From Phreatobacter sp. (GTDB taxonomy: Bacteria; Pseudomonadota; Alphaproteobacteria; Rhizobiales; Phreatobacteraceae), in contig NZ_JAPZTZ010000012.1 of assembly GCF_027532945.1 (NCBI RefSeq), forward strand, positions 62,001 to 126,000: a DNA stretch of 64,000 bases. The letters are read 5' to 3'. The notes under the pieces were generated by a model. It was not told where the DNA came from and did no database searches. It worked only from the letters and a program-made list of their open reading frames with translations. Both the position numbers and the translations under genes were made by a program. This document shows positions 17,422-27,666 of this stretch, piece after piece (within the stretch, counting starts at the first letter, position 1; every line of letters begins with the position of its first letter).

Positions 17422-17694
17422 TCAATTGAGAAAAGCACGCGGGATCAGGGGGATATCGTCGAGCGTGATGAGGCCCAGCGTGTAGTTGGTGTAGTAGAGG
17501 CCGAAGACGATCGTGGCGACGATCGTGGTCATGATGACCTTGTTCAGCATCGCGGTGCGCTGCGGTGCGCCGGGATCGCTCCCCGGCACCACGTCCCCGG
17601 CCTCGTGCTGAGAGCGCACGCCGAAGGGCAGCACGGCGAAGAGCACGAGCCACCAGATGATGAAATAGATGGCGGCGGCGGCGACGATGCTCAT
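17422..17694 (-). CDS. DUF1467 family small membrane protein
   Basis: The 90-residue protein has two membrane helices (about 4-24, IVAAAAIYFIIWWLVLFAVL, and about 53-74, VIMTTIVATIVFGLYYTNY) joined by a short acidic loop containing VVPGSDPGAPQ. This pattern and the gene order mce-DUF1467-proS match the alphaproteobacterial DUF1467 family, whose function is not known. Its ATG overlaps the TGA of mce (ATGA), so it is translationally coupled to the epimerase gene. Confidence 0.9.
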   Translation of the reverse strand: MSIVAAAAIYFIIWWLVLFAVLPFGVRSQHEAGDVVPGSDPGAPQRTAMLNKVIMTTIVATIVFGLYYTNYTLGLITLDDIPLIPRAFLN

Positions 17695-18095
17695 GCCTGC
17701 TCGAGCTCCACCAGCGTGCCGTTGAAGTCCTTGGGGTGAAGGAACAGCACCGGCTTGTCATGGGCGCCGATCTTCGGCTCGCCATCGCCGAGGATGCGCG
17801 CCCCTTGCGCTTTCAGGTGGTCGCGCGCGGCGATGATGTCGTCGACCTCGTAGCAGACGTGGTGGATGCCCCCGTCCGGGTTCTTGTCGAGGAACTTGGC
17901 GATCGGGCTGTCGGCACCGAGCGGCTGGAGGAACTCGATCTTGGTGTTCGGCAGCTCGACGAAGACGACCGTGACGCCATGGGCCGGCTGCGCCACCGGC
18001 GCGGTGACCTTGGCCCCCAGCGTGTCGCGATAAAGGGCGCTGGCCTTCTCAAGGTCGCGGACGGCGATGGCGACGTGGTTGAGGCGTCCGATCAT
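17691..18095 (-). CDS. mce: Methylmalonyl-CoA epimerase
   Basis: Converts (S)- to (R)-methylmalonyl-CoA in propionate, odd-chain fatty acid and branched amino acid breakdown. The 134-residue vicinal-oxygen-chelate protein begins MIGRLNHVAIAVRDLEKA; metal ligands of this fold are visible as His in LNHVAIAV, His in GGIHHVCYEV and the Glu in GTLVELEQA. The ATG at 18095 is supported by AAGGAG; the longer frame would add an unlikely basic leader. It follows rnj by 50 bases and overlaps DUF1467. Confidence 0.95.
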   Translation of the reverse strand: MIGRLNHVAIAVRDLEKASALYRDTLGAKVTAPVAQPAHGVTVVFVELPNTKIEFLQPLGADSPIAKFLDKNPDGGIHHVCYEVDDIIAARDHLKAQGARILGDGEPKIGAHDKPVLFLHPKDFNGTLVELEQA

Positions 18096-18145
18096 CAAAG
18101 GCTCCTTCGCGGCAGCGACGGATCTCGGCTCCCGTCGCCCCGATT

Positions 18146-19831
18146 CTATACCGTCACCACCAGCACGTGGCACGTCGGCTTTTTGCCCCACCGTCCGTTC
18201 AGCGTACCGCGGATGGCGCGGGTGACGCTCTCGGCGACGGCGTCGGGATCGCGCCGGCGGGCCTTGGGCAGGCCCTCGACGCAGTCGATCACAGTCTCCT
18301 CGACGAGCTCGCCGAGATCGTCGCCCATGGCGTCCTTCTCCGGTACGCCCGCCATGTCCAACTGGATGTCGCCGACGATCTGGCCGCGCTCATCCATGGC
18401 GATGGCCACAGAGACGATTCCGGCAAAGGCGAGCCGCCGCCGCTCCGGCACGGTGCGGGCCGCCTCCTCCTCGAGGATCGAGCCGTCCTTGAACAGGCGC
18501 TGCGCCGTCACCGTATCGACCACATCAGCCTCGCCGGGCGCGAGGCGGATGACATCGCCGTCATTGGCGAGCAGCACCTCCTTGACGCCCATGCGCTTCG
18601 CCAGGGCCGCGTGCTCGGCCATGTGGTAGGGCTCGCCGTGGACGGGAATGGCGATCCTCGGCCGCACCCAATTGTACATCTGCTCCATCTCGCCGCGCCG
18701 CGGATGGCCGGAGACATGCACCAGCGCGTCACGGTCGGTGATGATCTTCACGCCCTGCTTGACCAACGCGTTGATGATGCCGCCCACCGCCTTCTCGTTG
18801 CCGGGAATGGTGCGCGAGGAGAAGATGACGGTGTCGCCGGGGGTGAGCGTCACTTCGGGATGGTCGTCATTGGCGATGCGGGCGAGCGCCGCCCGCGGCT
18901 CGCCCTGGCTGCCGGTCAGCACCGCCACGACCTTTTCGCGCGGCAGGTAGCCATAGGATTCGACGCTGACGAAGGGCGGGATGCCGTCGAGCATTCCCTG
19001 TTCGCGCGCGATCGACATGACCCGCTCCATGGCGCGGCCAACCAGCACGACCTGCCGGTCGCAGCGCATGGCGGCCTCGGCGACCGAGCGCACGCGGGCG
19101 GCATTGGAGGCGAAGGTGGTCACCGCCACCCTGCCCTTCGCGCCGCGGATGATCTGTTCCAGCTCCGCCGCCACCTCGCGCTCCGACGGCGAGACGCCAT
19201 CGCGGATGGCATTGGTGGAATCGCCGATCATGGCGAGAACGCCCTCGTCGCCCAGCGCCCGGAACCGCGCCTCATCGGTCTTGTCGCCAAGGACCGGGGT
19301 GGGGTCGATCTTCCAGTCGCCGGTATGGATGACGAGGCCGAGCGGTGAACGGATGGCGAGCGAGGTCGATTCCGGGATCGAATGGGCGACCGCGATCATC
19401 TCGAAGGAGAACGGCCCCACCGCGATCACCTGCCCGGGACCGATGATGTGGATTGGCATCTTCGGCGCGCCGGGCTCGTTGAGTTTCTTGGCTTCCAGCA
19501 TCGCCGCCGCGAAGGGCGTGAGATAGACCGGGCAGCCAAGCCGCGGCCACAGGTCCGCGACCGCGCCGACATGGTCCTCGTGGGCATGGGTGATGATGAG
19601 CGCACGCAGGCGCTTGTTCTCCCGCGCGATGAAGCCGGGATTCGGCATGACGAGGTCGATGCCCGGCAGGTCGGGACCGGCGAAGGAGACGCCGCAATCG
19701 ACGGCGATCCAGTCCTTCTTGGCCGGCGAGCCGAAGCCGTAGAGCGAGAAGTTCATGCCGATCTCGCCGACGCCCCCGAGGGGGCAGAAGACGAACTCCT
19801 CGGCGGGTCCGGTGGAGGAACGCTTGGCCAT
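18146..19831 (-). CDS. rnj: Ribonuclease J
   Basis: Metallo-beta-lactamase/beta-CASP nuclease with 5'-3' exonuclease and endonuclease activity in RNA decay and rRNA maturation. The 561-residue protein has the zinc motif THAHEDH (His82, His84, Asp86, His87), further ligands in HTGDW, and the beta-CASP segments GDSTNA, VTTFASN and VLTGSQGEPRAAL. A C-terminal HVSGHPRRGEM region follows. In Rhizobiales RNase J exists beside RNase E. The ATG lies two bases after the birA stop. Confidence 0.96.
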   Translation of the reverse strand: MAKRSSTGPAEEFVFCPLGGVGEIGMNFSLYGFGSPAKKDWIAVDCGVSFAGPDLPGIDLVMPNPGFIARENKRLRALIITHAHEDHVGAVADLWPRLGCPVYLTPFAAAMLEAKKLNEPGAPKMPIHIIGPGQVIAVGPFSFEMIAVAHSIPESTSLAIRSPLGLVIHTGDWKIDPTPVLGDKTDEARFRALGDEGVLAMIGDSTNAIRDGVSPSEREVAAELEQIIRGAKGRVAVTTFASNAARVRSVAEAAMRCDRQVVLVGRAMERVMSIAREQGMLDGIPPFVSVESYGYLPREKVVAVLTGSQGEPRAALARIANDDHPEVTLTPGDTVIFSSRTIPGNEKAVGGIINALVKQGVKIITDRDALVHVSGHPRRGEMEQMYNWVRPRIAIPVHGEPYHMAEHAALAKRMGVKEVLLANDGDVIRLAPGEADVVDTVTAQRLFKDGSILEEEAARTVPERRRLAFAGIVSVAIAMDERGQIVGDIQLDMAGVPEKDAMGDDLGELVEETVIDCVEGLPKARRRDPDAVAESVTRAIRGTLNGRWGKKPTCHVLVVTV

Positions 19832-19833
19832 GG

Positions 19834-20607
19834 TCAGTGCATCAGTCCGGCGAGGGCGGGAGAGACGTCGCCGACGGTGATCGTCTCGCGGCCGTCCGGC
19901 GTGTCGAGGAGAAGGCGTCCGTCACGGTCGAGGCCGACGAAGACACCCTCGATGCGGCGCTCGTCGGTCCTGACGACCAACGGGCCGCCGAGATTGTGGG
20001 CGCGGGCGAGCCAGCCGGCGCGGATGGCATCGAAGCCATCGCCACGCCGCCAGATGGCGAGCGCCGTCACCATGGAGCGCGAGAGCGCCGCGAAGACCTG
20101 GTCGCGAGCAACGGCGATGCCGGCCGCCGCGAGGCTGGTGGTCGGATAAGGCGTGTCGGCGGGATGATGGGCGACATTGACGCCGATGCCGATGGCGACC
20201 TGCGTCGTCGTCCCCCGCGTCGTTGCCTCGATCAACGTGCCCGAAACCTTGGCGCCGTCGAGCAGCGCGTCGTTCGGCCACTTCACCTTGAAGCGATATT
20301 CGAGGTCAGGGGCAAGCGTGAGCAGGGCATCGTCGAGGGCCAGCGCCGCGACGAAGCAGAGCTGGGAGATGCGCTGGGTCGGCGCGGGATCGGTGAGCAG
20401 CAGCGTGGCAAAGAGATTGCCCTCGAAGCCGGTCCAGGAGCGGCCGAGACGCCCCCTCCCCGCCACCTGCCGGTCAGCGACATACCAGGTCGGGCCGCGG
20501 TCGCCGTCAGCCCCGCGCGCCAGCGCCTCGGCATTGGTGGAGCCGATCTCGGCGAGATGAACGAGACGGAAGCCGGCCGCGGTGGCGGTGTCGGAGAGAG
20601 TGAGCAA
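19834..20607 (-). CDS. birA: Biotin-[acetyl-CoA carboxylase] ligase
   Basis: Attaches biotin to carboxylase carrier proteins. About 257 residues with the biotinyl-AMP motif GRGRLGRSW, the KVKWPNDALLDGAKVSGTLIE block and IGIGVNV, then the small C-terminal domain (EGVFVGLDRDGRLLL). There is no N-terminal winged-helix domain, so it is a class I ligase without repressor function. I choose a TTG start at 20607 because AGGATC lies just before it and the product then starts like homologues (LTLSDTATAAGFRLVHLAE). The alternative is GTG at 20667, adding 20 basic residues. Confidence 0.93.
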   Translation of the reverse strand: MLTLSDTATAAGFRLVHLAEIGSTNAEALARGADGDRGPTWYVADRQVAGRGRLGRSWTGFEGNLFATLLLTDPAPTQRISQLCFVAALALDDALLTLAPDLEYRFKVKWPNDALLDGAKVSGTLIEATTRGTTTQVAIGIGVNVAHHPADTPYPTTSLAAAGIAVARDQVFAALSRSMVTALAIWRRGDGFDAIRAGWLARAHNLGGPLVVRTDERRIEGVFVGLDRDGRLLLDTPDGRETITVGDVSPALAGLMH

Positions 20608-20699
20608 CGTGATCCTGCGTCGGTGGGGCGAACGGAGCGTCCGCGAGGCGGCGGGGCAATCTGGCACCCGGCGGTATCAGGCAGTCCTATAAGCGGCGA

Positions 20700-20722
20700 A
20701 AGGCCGGGACAAGCCCGGCCTT
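20700..20722 (-). terminator. Terminator at the end of the nuo operon
   Basis: Stem AAGGCCGGG (20700-20708) with CCCGGCCTT (20714-20722) and a 5-base loop, followed on the minus strand by TTCGCCGCTTAT. It lies 45 bases past the nuoN stop and before birA. The weak T-run makes readthrough into birA likely. Confidence 0.65.
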
Positions 20723-20767
20723 CGCAATCCATGGCACCAGCGCGGCCGGCTCGCCCGGCCGGAGGGG

Positions 20768-22204
20768 TCAGAAGAGCGACCGCGCGGCAGCAGCGGCCGC
20801 CGCCACCAGCGGCGCCGGATAGAAGACGAAGAACGTGTTGAACAGGGCGGATGCCACCAGCACCACCTTGAGTTCGGCACGCATGGGGGCGAAGGCCGGC
20901 GCCGGCTCGTCGAAATACATGATCTTGACGATGCGCAGGTAGTAGTAGCACCCGACCGTGCTGGCGAGCACGCCGATGACGGCAAGGATGTAGAGCTTGG
21001 CCTCGATCGCGGCGGCGAAAACGTACCATTTGGCGAAGAAGCCGGCGAGCGGCGGAATACCGGCGAGCGAGAACAGGAGCGCGGCAAGCGCTGCCGCCAT
21101 CAACGGATTGGTGCGCGACAGGCCCGCGAGGTCCTCGATCGTCTCCACCGGCTCGTCGCCGCGCCGCATGGCGATGATGCAGGCGAAGGTGCCGAGCGTC
21201 ATGATCATGTAGATGGCGATATAGGCCGCGACGCCCTGGACGCCCGCCGCCGTGCCGGCCGACAGGCCGACAAGCGCGAAACCCATATGGCCGATCGAGG
21301 AATAGGCCATCAGGCGCTTGATATTGCTCTGGCCGATAGCGGCAAAGGCGCCGAGCAGCATGGAGCCGACCGAGACGAAGACGACGATCTGCTGCCACTG
21401 GTGCGTTGCGCCGGGGAAGCCGGTGGTCAGCGCCCGTGCGAAGATGGCGATGGCCGCGACCTTCGGGGCGGCGGCGAAGAAGGCTGTCACCGGCGAGGGC
21501 GCGCCCTCATAGACGTCCGGCGTCCACATGTGGAACGGCACGGCAGAGACCTTGAAGGCCATGCCGGCGATGAGGAAGACCAAGCCGAAGACGAGGCCGA
21601 GGCCGATCGGGCCGCCCTTGAGGGCCGCCGCGAAGCCGGTGAAGGAGACCGTGCCGGTGAAGCCGTAGATCAGCGAGCAGCCATAGAGCAGCATGCCCGA
21701 GGACAGCGCGCCGAGGACGAAGTACTTCAGGCCGGCTTCGGTCGAGCGGGCATTGTCGCGGTGGATAGAGGCGATGACGTAGAGCGCCAGCGACATGAGC
21801 TCGAGGCCCATATAGAGCGCGATCAGGTCGCCGGCCGAAATCAGCACGCCCATGCCGGTGGTCGACAGGAGGATGAGGATCGGGAACTCGAACTTCTCGA
21901 TCTTCTCGCGAGCGAGGAAGTCCTGAGACAGGATCAGGGCGACTGCCGCGCCGAGGAAGGCCAGCACCTTCATGAAGCGGGCGAAAGCGTCGAAGACGAA
22001 GGAGCCGTTGAAGGCGGTCTGCGGCGCGGAACCGAGAGCCAGCACGGCGATGGCGGCAGCGATGAGCAGCGCGATCGCCCCGTAGGTGACGGTGCGGACC
22101 GAGCGATCGCCGGTGAAGACGCCGTACATCAGCAGCGCCATGGCGCCGAGGGCGAGGATCAGCTCGGGGATGAGCGGCGCGAGGTTGAGGACCGGAGCGT
22201 TCAT
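20768..22204 (-). CDS. nuoN: NADH-quinone oxidoreductase subunit N
   Basis: Antiporter-like membrane subunit of complex I, one of three proton channels. 478 residues, about 14 helices. It shows the key Glu in [15 protein letters not shown] helix 5 ([13 protein letters not shown]), the Lys in [11 protein letters not shown] and the discontinuous-helix region SSIGHMGF. The ATG at 22204 is chosen over an upstream frame that adds an Arg-rich leader. It follows nuoM by 13 bases and ends the operon. Confidence 0.96.
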   Translation of the reverse strand: MNAPVLNLAPLIPELILALGAMALLMYGVFTGDRSVRTVTYGAIALLIAAAIAVLALGSAPQTAFNGSFVFDAFARFMKVLAFLGAAVALILSQDFLAREKIEKFEFPILILLSTTGMGVLISAGDLIALYMGLELMSLALYVIASIHRDNARSTEAGLKYFVLGALSSGMLLYGCSLIYGFTGTVSFTGFAAALKGGPIGLGLVFGLVFLIAGMAFKVSAVPFHMWTPDVYEGAPSPVTAFFAAAPKVAAIAIFARALTTGFPGATHQWQQIVVFVSVGSMLLGAFAAIGQSNIKRLMAYSSIGHMGFALVGLSAGTAAGVQGVAAYIAIYMIMTLGTFACIIAMRRGDEPVETIEDLAGLSRTNPLMAAALAALLFSLAGIPPLAGFFAKWYVFAAAIEAKLYILAVIGVLASTVGCYYYLRIVKIMYFDEPAPAFAPMRAELKVVLVASALFNTFFVFYPAPLVAAAAAAARSLF

Positions 22205-22217
22205 GATCGCTGTTCCC

Positions 22218-23741
22218 TCAGCGCGACTGCGCGGCGACCGCACGGCCGGCCGTCGCATTCGCCTGTTTGTAGGATTCGACGAGCGCGTTCACCGCCACCT
22301 CGGAGGTGGCAAGGATCGGCCGCGGATAGATGCCGAAGAAGATGGTCAGCACCACCAGCGGCACAAGAATGGTCAGCTCGCGCTTGTCGACGTCGGTGAT
22401 GGTCTTGAGCGAGGGCTTGGTCATCTCCCCCCAGATCACCTGCCGGTAGAGCCAGAGCGCATAGCATGCCGAGAGGATGACACCGGTCGTCGCCAGGACA
22501 GTCACCGTCGTCGAGGCCTTGAACGTGCCCATGAGGGTGAGGAACTCGCCGACGAAGCCCGAGGTGCCGGGCAGGCCGACATTCGCCATGGTGAAGACCA
22601 TGAAGATGACGGCGTAGATCGGCATGCGGTTCACGAGGCCGCCATAGGCCGCGATCTCGCGGGTGTGCATACGGTCATAGACGACGCCGACGCAGAGGAA
22701 GAGCGCGCCCGAGACGATGCCGTGCGAGATCATCTGGAACACCGCGCCCTGGATGCCCTCGGCATTGCCGGCGAAGATGCCCATGGTCACGAAGCCCATA
22801 TGGGCGACGGAGGAATAGGCGATCAGCTTCTTGATGTCCTCCTGCATCATCGCCACCAGCGAGGTGTAGATGATGGCGATGACGGACAGGGCGAAGACCA
22901 TCGGCGCGAAGAAGGCGCTGGCCTCCGGGAACATCGGCAGCGAGAAGCGCAGGAAGCCGTAGCCGCCCATCTTCAGGAGCACGCCGGCGAGGATGACCGA
23001 GCCGGCGGTCGGCGCCTCGACATGCGCGTCGGGGAGCCAGGTGTGCACCGGCCACATCGGCATCTTCACCGCGAAGGAGGCAAAGAAGGCGAGCCATAGC
23101 CAGAACTGCATGTCGCGCGAGAACAGCTTCGGACCGGTCTTCAGCAGCTCGGCAATGTCCGAGGTCCCGGCCGTCCAGATCATCGCCATGATGGCGAGGA
23201 GCATGAGCAGCGAGCCGGCGAGCGTGTAGAGGAAGAACTTGAACGAGGCGTAGATGCGCCGCTTGCCGCCCCAGATGCCGATGATGAGGAACATCGGGAT
23301 GAGGCCGGCCTCGAAGAACAGGTAGAAGAGGACGATGTCGAGGGCGCAGAAGACGCCGATCATCAGCGTCTCGAGCACCAGGAAGGCCACCATGTACTCC
23401 TTCACCCGCTTCTCGATGGAGACCCACGAGGCGAGGATGCAGAAGGGCATGAGAAAGGTCGTCAGGATGACGAGCGGCAGCGAGATGCCATCGACGCCCA
23501 TGCGGTAGCTGATGACACCGCCAAGCCAGGCCGCCTTCTCGACGAACTGGAACTCGGCAGTGGCCGGATTGAACTGCCAGACCGGGATCATCGACAGGCC
23601 GAAGGTCACGATCGTCGCGAAGAGCGCGATCATCCGGACGTTGCGGCGGGCATTCTCGTCGTCGCCGCGCACCATGAGGACCAGCGCCGCGCCGAGCAGC
23701 GGCAGGAAGGTGATGATGGAGAGGATCGGGGCGTTGGACAT
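22218..23741 (-). CDS. nuoM: NADH-quinone oxidoreductase subunit M
   Basis: Antiporter-like subunit of complex I. 507 residues with [19 protein letters not shown] (the helix-5 Glu), [25 protein letters not shown] (split below 20: the conserved Lys in VKMPMWPVH and the [10 protein letters not shown] loop) and [10 protein letters not shown]. Its ATG overlaps the nuoL stop (TGATG), so the two are coupled. Confidence 0.97.
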   Translation of the reverse strand: MSNAPILSIITFLPLLGAALVLMVRGDDENARRNVRMIALFATIVTFGLSMIPVWQFNPATAEFQFVEKAAWLGGVISYRMGVDGISLPLVILTTFLMPFCILASWVSIEKRVKEYMVAFLVLETLMIGVFCALDIVLFYLFFEAGLIPMFLIIGIWGGKRRIYASFKFFLYTLAGSLLMLLAIMAMIWTAGTSDIAELLKTGPKLFSRDMQFWLWLAFFASFAVKMPMWPVHTWLPDAHVEAPTAGSVILAGVLLKMGGYGFLRFSLPMFPEASAFFAPMVFALSVIAIIYTSLVAMMQEDIKKLIAYSSVAHMGFVTMGIFAGNAEGIQGAVFQMISHGIVSGALFLCVGVVYDRMHTREIAAYGGLVNRMPIYAVIFMVFTMANVGLPGTSGFVGEFLTLMGTFKASTTVTVLATTGVILSACYALWLYRQVIWGEMTKPSLKTITDVDKRELTILVPLVVLTIFFGIYPRPILATSEVAVNALVESYKQANATAGRAVAAQSR

Positions 23742-25825
23742 CAGTGCGCTCCTCCGACGCCGCCGGAGAACATGAACCAGGTGGCGAGGGCCGCGACCCC
23801 GATCAGCATGGCGAAGGCATAGTGGTAGAGGTATCCGGTCTGCAGCCGCACCACCCCGCGGGTGATGTCGACGACGCGGGCGGCGATACCATCGGGGCCA
23901 AAGCCGTCGATGAGCCAGCCGTCACCCTTCTTCCAGAAGAACCGGCCGAGCCAGCGGGCAGGCCGGACGAAGATCCGGTCGTAGAGCTCGTCGAAGTACC
24001 ACTTGTTGAGCAGGAACTTGTAGAGCCCCTGATGCTCGCGGGCGAGCTGCTCGGGCACGTCCGGCCGCTTGATATACATGTACCAGGCAAGCGCGAAGCC
24101 GAGCGCCATCATCACGAAGGGCGTCCAGGGCACCCAGCCGGGCACCGCGTGGAAGTTATGGATGATGTGGTTCTCCGGCCGCATGAAGATGGAGTCGCGG
24201 AAGAAAGACTTGATCCCATCCTCGTAGGCGAACTTCTTGGCGAAGACGACGCCGGAGAAGACCGCGCCGACGGCGAGCGCGCCGAGCGGGATCAGCATGA
24301 CCAGCGGGCTCTCATGCGGCTGGTGGGCATGGCCGTGGCCATGGCCGCCATGCGCGTGGTCGTCATGCCCTGCCTTGGCGTGGTCGTCATGGGCGCCATG
24401 GGGCGCATGCGCATGATCGTCGTGGGCCGCATGGGCGTCATGACCATGATCGGCATGGGCCCAGCGCGGCTCGCCATGGAAGGTCTTGAAGATCAGGCGC
24501 CAGGAATAGAACGACGTCATCAGCGCCGCGATCACCGTCATGAAGAAGGCATAGGGGCCCATGGCGCCGTGGGCGGCATAGGCGACCTCGATGATCGCGT
24601 CCTTCGAGTGATAGCCGGCGAAGCCGATATGGAGGAACGGCAGGCCGAAACCGGTCAGCGCCAGCGTGCCGATGACCATCATCGCATAGGTGAACTTGAT
24701 GTGGCCGGCGAGGCCGCCCATGCGGCGGATGTCCTGCTCGTGGTGCATCGCGTGGATGACCGAGCCGGCGCCGAGGAACAGCAGGGCCTTGAAGAAGGCG
24801 TGGGTGAAGAGGTGGAAGACGCCGACCGAATAGGCCCCTGCCCCCAGCGCCACGAACATGTAGCCGAGCTGCGAGCAGGTCGAATAGGCGATGACGCGCT
24901 TGATGTCGTTCTGCACGAGGCCGACGGTCGCGGCAAAGAAGGCCGTCGTCGCGCCGAAGAACATGACCACCTGCAGGGCGATCGGCGCATATTCGAAGAC
25001 CGGCGACAGGCGCGCCACCATGAAGACGCCGGCGGTGACCATGGTCGCCGCGTGGATGAGGGCGGAAACCGGCGTGGGCCCCTCCATGGCGTCGGGGAGC
25101 CAGGTGTGCAGCAGGAACTGCGCCGACTTGCCCATGGCGCCCATGAACAAGAGCAGGCAGACGACGGTGAGCGCATCGACCTTGTAGCCGAGGAACTCCA
25201 TGGTCTTGCCGGCAAGGCCCTGGGCGGCGCCGAACACCGCCTCGAAGCCGATGGAGCCGGTCAGCGTGTAGAGGCCGAAAATGCCGAGCAGGAAGCCGAA
25301 ATCACCGACGCGGTTGACGATGAAGGCCTTCATCGCCGCGGCATTGGCCGAGGGCTTCTTGTACCAGAAGCCGATCAGCAGATAGGAGGCGACGCCCACG
25401 CCCTCCCAGCCGAAGAACATCTGCAGGAGGTCGTTCGCCGTCACCAGCATGAGCATGGCGAAGGTGAAAAGCGACAGATAGGCGAAGAAGCGCGGCCGAT
25501 CCGGATCCTCGTGCATATAGCCGATGGAATAGAGGTGCACGAGGAAGGAGACAGAGTTCACCACCACCAGCATGACGGCGGTCAGCGTGTCGATGCGCAG
25601 CGTCCAGTTGACGTTGAGCGAGCCGGCCGCAATCCAGCGGAACAGCTCGATGGTCGTGGACTGGCCGGCATAGCCGACCTGGTAGAAGGCGACCCAGGAG
25701 AGCAGCGCGGCGATGCCGAGCAGGCCCGTGGTGACGATCTCGGAAGCGCGCGCGCCGATGGCGCGGCCGAACAGCCCGGCGATCAGGAAGCCCGCGAGGG
25801 GAAGGAAGACGATGGCCTGATACAT
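23741..25825 (-). CDS. nuoL: NADH-quinone oxidoreductase subunit L
   Basis: Largest antiporter-like subunit of complex I, with the long lateral C-terminal helix. 694 residues. It shows [20 protein letters not shown] (helix 5 Glu), [20 protein letters not shown] (helix 7 Lys region) and [15 protein letters not shown]. An unusual feature is a His/Asp-rich insert at about residues 453-505 (24310-24466) with about 18 histidines, in a loop between late helices. The insert is in frame and the flanking helices are intact, so the subunit should be functional. Confidence 0.97.
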   Translation of the reverse strand: MYQAIVFLPLAGFLIAGLFGRAIGARASEIVTTGLLGIAALLSWVAFYQVGYAGQSTTIELFRWIAAGSLNVNWTLRIDTLTAVMLVVVNSVSFLVHLYSIGYMHEDPDRPRFFAYLSLFTFAMLMLVTANDLLQMFFGWEGVGVASYLLIGFWYKKPSANAAAMKAFIVNRVGDFGFLLGIFGLYTLTGSIGFEAVFGAAQGLAGKTMEFLGYKVDALTVVCLLLFMGAMGKSAQFLLHTWLPDAMEGPTPVSALIHAATMVTAGVFMVARLSPVFEYAPIALQVVMFFGATTAFFAATVGLVQNDIKRVIAYSTCSQLGYMFVALGAGAYSVGVFHLFTHAFFKALLFLGAGSVIHAMHHEQDIRRMGGLAGHIKFTYAMMVIGTLALTGFGLPFLHIGFAGYHSKDAIIEVAYAAHGAMGPYAFFMTVIAALMTSFYSWRLIFKTFHGEPRWAHADHGHDAHAAHDDHAHAPHGAHDDHAKAGHDDHAHGGHGHGHAHQPHESPLVMLIPLGALAVGAVFSGVVFAKKFAYEDGIKSFFRDSIFMRPENHIIHNFHAVPGWVPWTPFVMMALGFALAWYMYIKRPDVPEQLAREHQGLYKFLLNKWYFDELYDRIFVRPARWLGRFFWKKGDGWLIDGFGPDGIAARVVDITRGVVRLQTGYLYHYAFAMLIGVAALATWFMFSGGVGGAH

Positions 25826-25832
25826 GGACCGG

Positions 25833-26144
25833 TCAGCCCTTCATCATGTTGACGTCTTCGACCGCGATCGAGCCGCGGTTGCGGAAGAAGACGACGAGGA
25901 TCGCAAGGCCGATGGCGGCTTCCGCCGCGGCCACCGTCAGGACCAGCAGCGCGAAGACCTGGCCGACGAGATCGCCCATATGGGTGGAGAAGGCGACGAG
26001 GTTGATGTTCACCGCGAGCAGGATGAGCTCGACCGACATCAGGATGACGATGATGTTCTTCCGGTTGAGGAAGATGCCGAGCATCCCGAGGGTGAACAGG
26101 ATCGCCGCCACCGAGAGGTAGTGGGAAAGGCCGATGGTCGCCAT
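25833..26144 (-). CDS. nuoK: NADH-quinone oxidoreductase subunit K
   Basis: Small membrane subunit of complex I, 103 residues, three helices. The conserved glutamates of the proton path are visible in [11 protein letters not shown] (helix 2) and [13 protein letters not shown] (helix 3). It starts 3 bases after nuoJ and ends 7 bases before nuoL. Confidence 0.96.
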   Translation of the reverse strand: MATIGLSHYLSVAAILFTLGMLGIFLNRKNIIVILMSVELILLAVNINLVAFSTHMGDLVGQVFALLVLTVAAAEAAIGLAILVVFFRNRGSIAVEDVNMMKG

Positions 26145-26147
26145 GGA

Positions 26148-26753
26148 TCAGACCCCCTCGCCCGTCTTCACCTTGACGACGGCGATGGCCGTCTCAGGCG
26201 TGCGGGCCGCCTGGGCGCCCGGGTCCTGCCGCTTCACGCCGGCCTTGTGGCTGAGCGTGAGGACGATGGCGCCGATCATGGCGACCAGCAGGACGAGGCC
26301 CGAAAGCTGGAAGAAATAGACGTACTTTGTGTAGAGCACCTGCCCCAGCGCCTCGGCATTGGTGATGCCGCCGGGGATGGGCGCGGTGATGGTCTTCGGC
26401 GCCGCCCCGCCGATGGTCCAGGCGCCGATCACCATGAACAGCTCGGCCAGCACCACGAGGCCGATGAGAACGCCCACCGGCAGATACTGCAGGAAGCCCT
26501 GGCGCAGCTCGACGAAGTCGACGTCGAGCATCATCACCACGAAGAGGAAGAGCACCGCGACGGCGCCGACATAGACGACGACCAGGATCATCGCCAGGAA
26601 CTCGGCCCCCATCAGCACGAAAAGGCCGGAGGCGTTGACGAAGGCAAGGATCAGGAACAGCACGGAGTGCACGGGATTGCGCGCCGCGATGACCATGAAG
26701 GCCGATGCCACCAGGACGGCGGCGAAGAGGTAGAAGAAGAGACCGGCGAGCAT
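26148..26753 (-). CDS. nuoJ: NADH-quinone oxidoreductase subunit J
   Basis: Membrane subunit of complex I, 201 residues with five helices. It shows NPVHSVLFLILAFVNASGLF, ILVVVYVGAVAVLFLFVVMM (helix 3 with the pi-bulge region) and a Lys/Thr-rich C-terminal tail (RQDPGAQAARTPETAIAVVK). A 131-base gap without recognisable features separates it from nuoI upstream, the longest untranslated gap between core genes after the accessory-gene insertions. Confidence 0.96.
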   Translation of the reverse strand: MLAGLFFYLFAAVLVASAFMVIAARNPVHSVLFLILAFVNASGLFVLMGAEFLAMILVVVYVGAVAVLFLFVVMMLDVDFVELRQGFLQYLPVGVLIGLVVLAELFMVIGAWTIGGAAPKTITAPIPGGITNAEALGQVLYTKYVYFFQLSGLVLLVAMIGAIVLTLSHKAGVKRQDPGAQAARTPETAIAVVKVKTGEGV

Positions 26754-26884
26754 CTGCCCCTTTGCCCCGTTCGTTGCGAGGGCGCGCTTGTTGAAGACTC
26801 AGGGGGAGCCCTGCGCGCGCCTCTCTTAAAGTCCTGTTTGGGGGGCGTCCAGACGGCGAACCGCCTGCCCGTCCCCCGCTGGCG

Positions 26885-27385
26885 TCACCTGTAGGGCGCG
26901 TCCTTCTTGAGGCTGTCGGCGATCTCGCGTTCCCAGCGGTCGCCATTGGCCAGAAGCCGTGCCTTGTCGTAGTAGAGCTCCTCGCGGGTCTCCACCGAGA
27001 ATTCGAAGTTCGGACCTTCCACGATCGCATCCACCGGGCAGGCCTCCTGGCAGAAGCCGCAATAGATGCACTTCACCATGTCGATGTCGTAGCGGGTCGT
27101 GCGGCGCGTGCCGTCGTTGCGGCGCGGCCCGGCCTCGATGGTGATGGCCTGGGCCGGGCAGATCGCCTCGCAGAGCTTGCAGGCGATGCAGCGCTCCTCG
27201 CCGTTGGGATAGCGGCGCAGCGCGTGCTCGCCCCGGAAGCGCGGCGAGATCTGGCCCTTCTCGAAGGGGTAGTTGATGGTCGCCTTCGGCTTGAAGAAAT
27301 AGCGCATCGACAGGAAGAACGCCGAGACGAACTCCGTCAGGAACAGGGCTTTGGCCGCGCGGTCGAGCTTGAACGTCGACGCCAT
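26885..27385 (-). CDS. nuoI: NADH-quinone oxidoreductase subunit I
   Basis: Peripheral subunit carrying clusters N6a and N6b that pass electrons to NuoB. 166 residues with two [4Fe-4S] motifs, [12 protein letters not shown] and [12 protein letters not shown], and an amphipathic N-terminal helix pair ([18 protein letters not shown]). AGGAG lies before the ATG. It follows the small accessory membrane gene by 13 bases. Confidence 0.97.
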   Translation of the reverse strand: MASTFKLDRAAKALFLTEFVSAFFLSMRYFFKPKATINYPFEKGQISPRFRGEHALRRYPNGEERCIACKLCEAICPAQAITIEAGPRRNDGTRRTTRYDIDMVKCIYCGFCQEACPVDAIVEGPNFEFSVETREELYYDKARLLANGDRWEREIADSLKKDAPYR

Positions 27386-27398
27386 GGACCTCTTCTCC

Positions 27399-27656
27399 TC
27401 AAATGCCCCAGCCGCTGAGCGTGCGACCGAGCCAGTAACCCAGGCCCGCGAAGGCGGGCACGATGACCACCATCAGGATCCGTTGCGCCAGCACGATCCG
27501 GCGCTCGTAGTCCTGATGCTCGGCGGGCGTCGCCGAGCGGTTTGTTTCCCTCAGCTTGCGGACCAACAGACCCGAGACGATCCGGTAGTCCACCCAGCCG
27601 ATCGCAGCGCCCACCAGGGCACCGAGGAGCGCAGCAGGATTGGCCAGCCCCTCCAT
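27399..27656 (-). CDS. Small membrane protein inserted between nuoH and nuoI
   Basis: An 85-residue protein with two predicted helices, about 5-27 ([22 protein letters not shown]) and about 60-78 ([18 protein letters not shown]), joined by a charged loop ([21 protein letters not shown]). I recognise no family. The ATG at 27656 is 10 bases after the nuoH stop and has AAGGGG upstream; 13 bases separate it from nuoI. The tight spacing shows it is made with complex I. It could be an assembly factor or a supernumerary membrane subunit; no evidence separates these. Confidence 0.75.
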   Translation of the reverse strand: MEGLANPAALLGALVGAAIGWVDYRIVSGLLVRKLRETNRSATPAEHQDYERRIVLAQRILMVVIVPAFAGLGYWLGRTLSGWGI

Positions 27657-27666
27657 GGCGAGCCCC

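Noticed and set aside
23744..25852. A 702-codon open frame opposite nuoL
   Set aside because: Shadow of a membrane-protein gene; highly charged, no recognisable fold.
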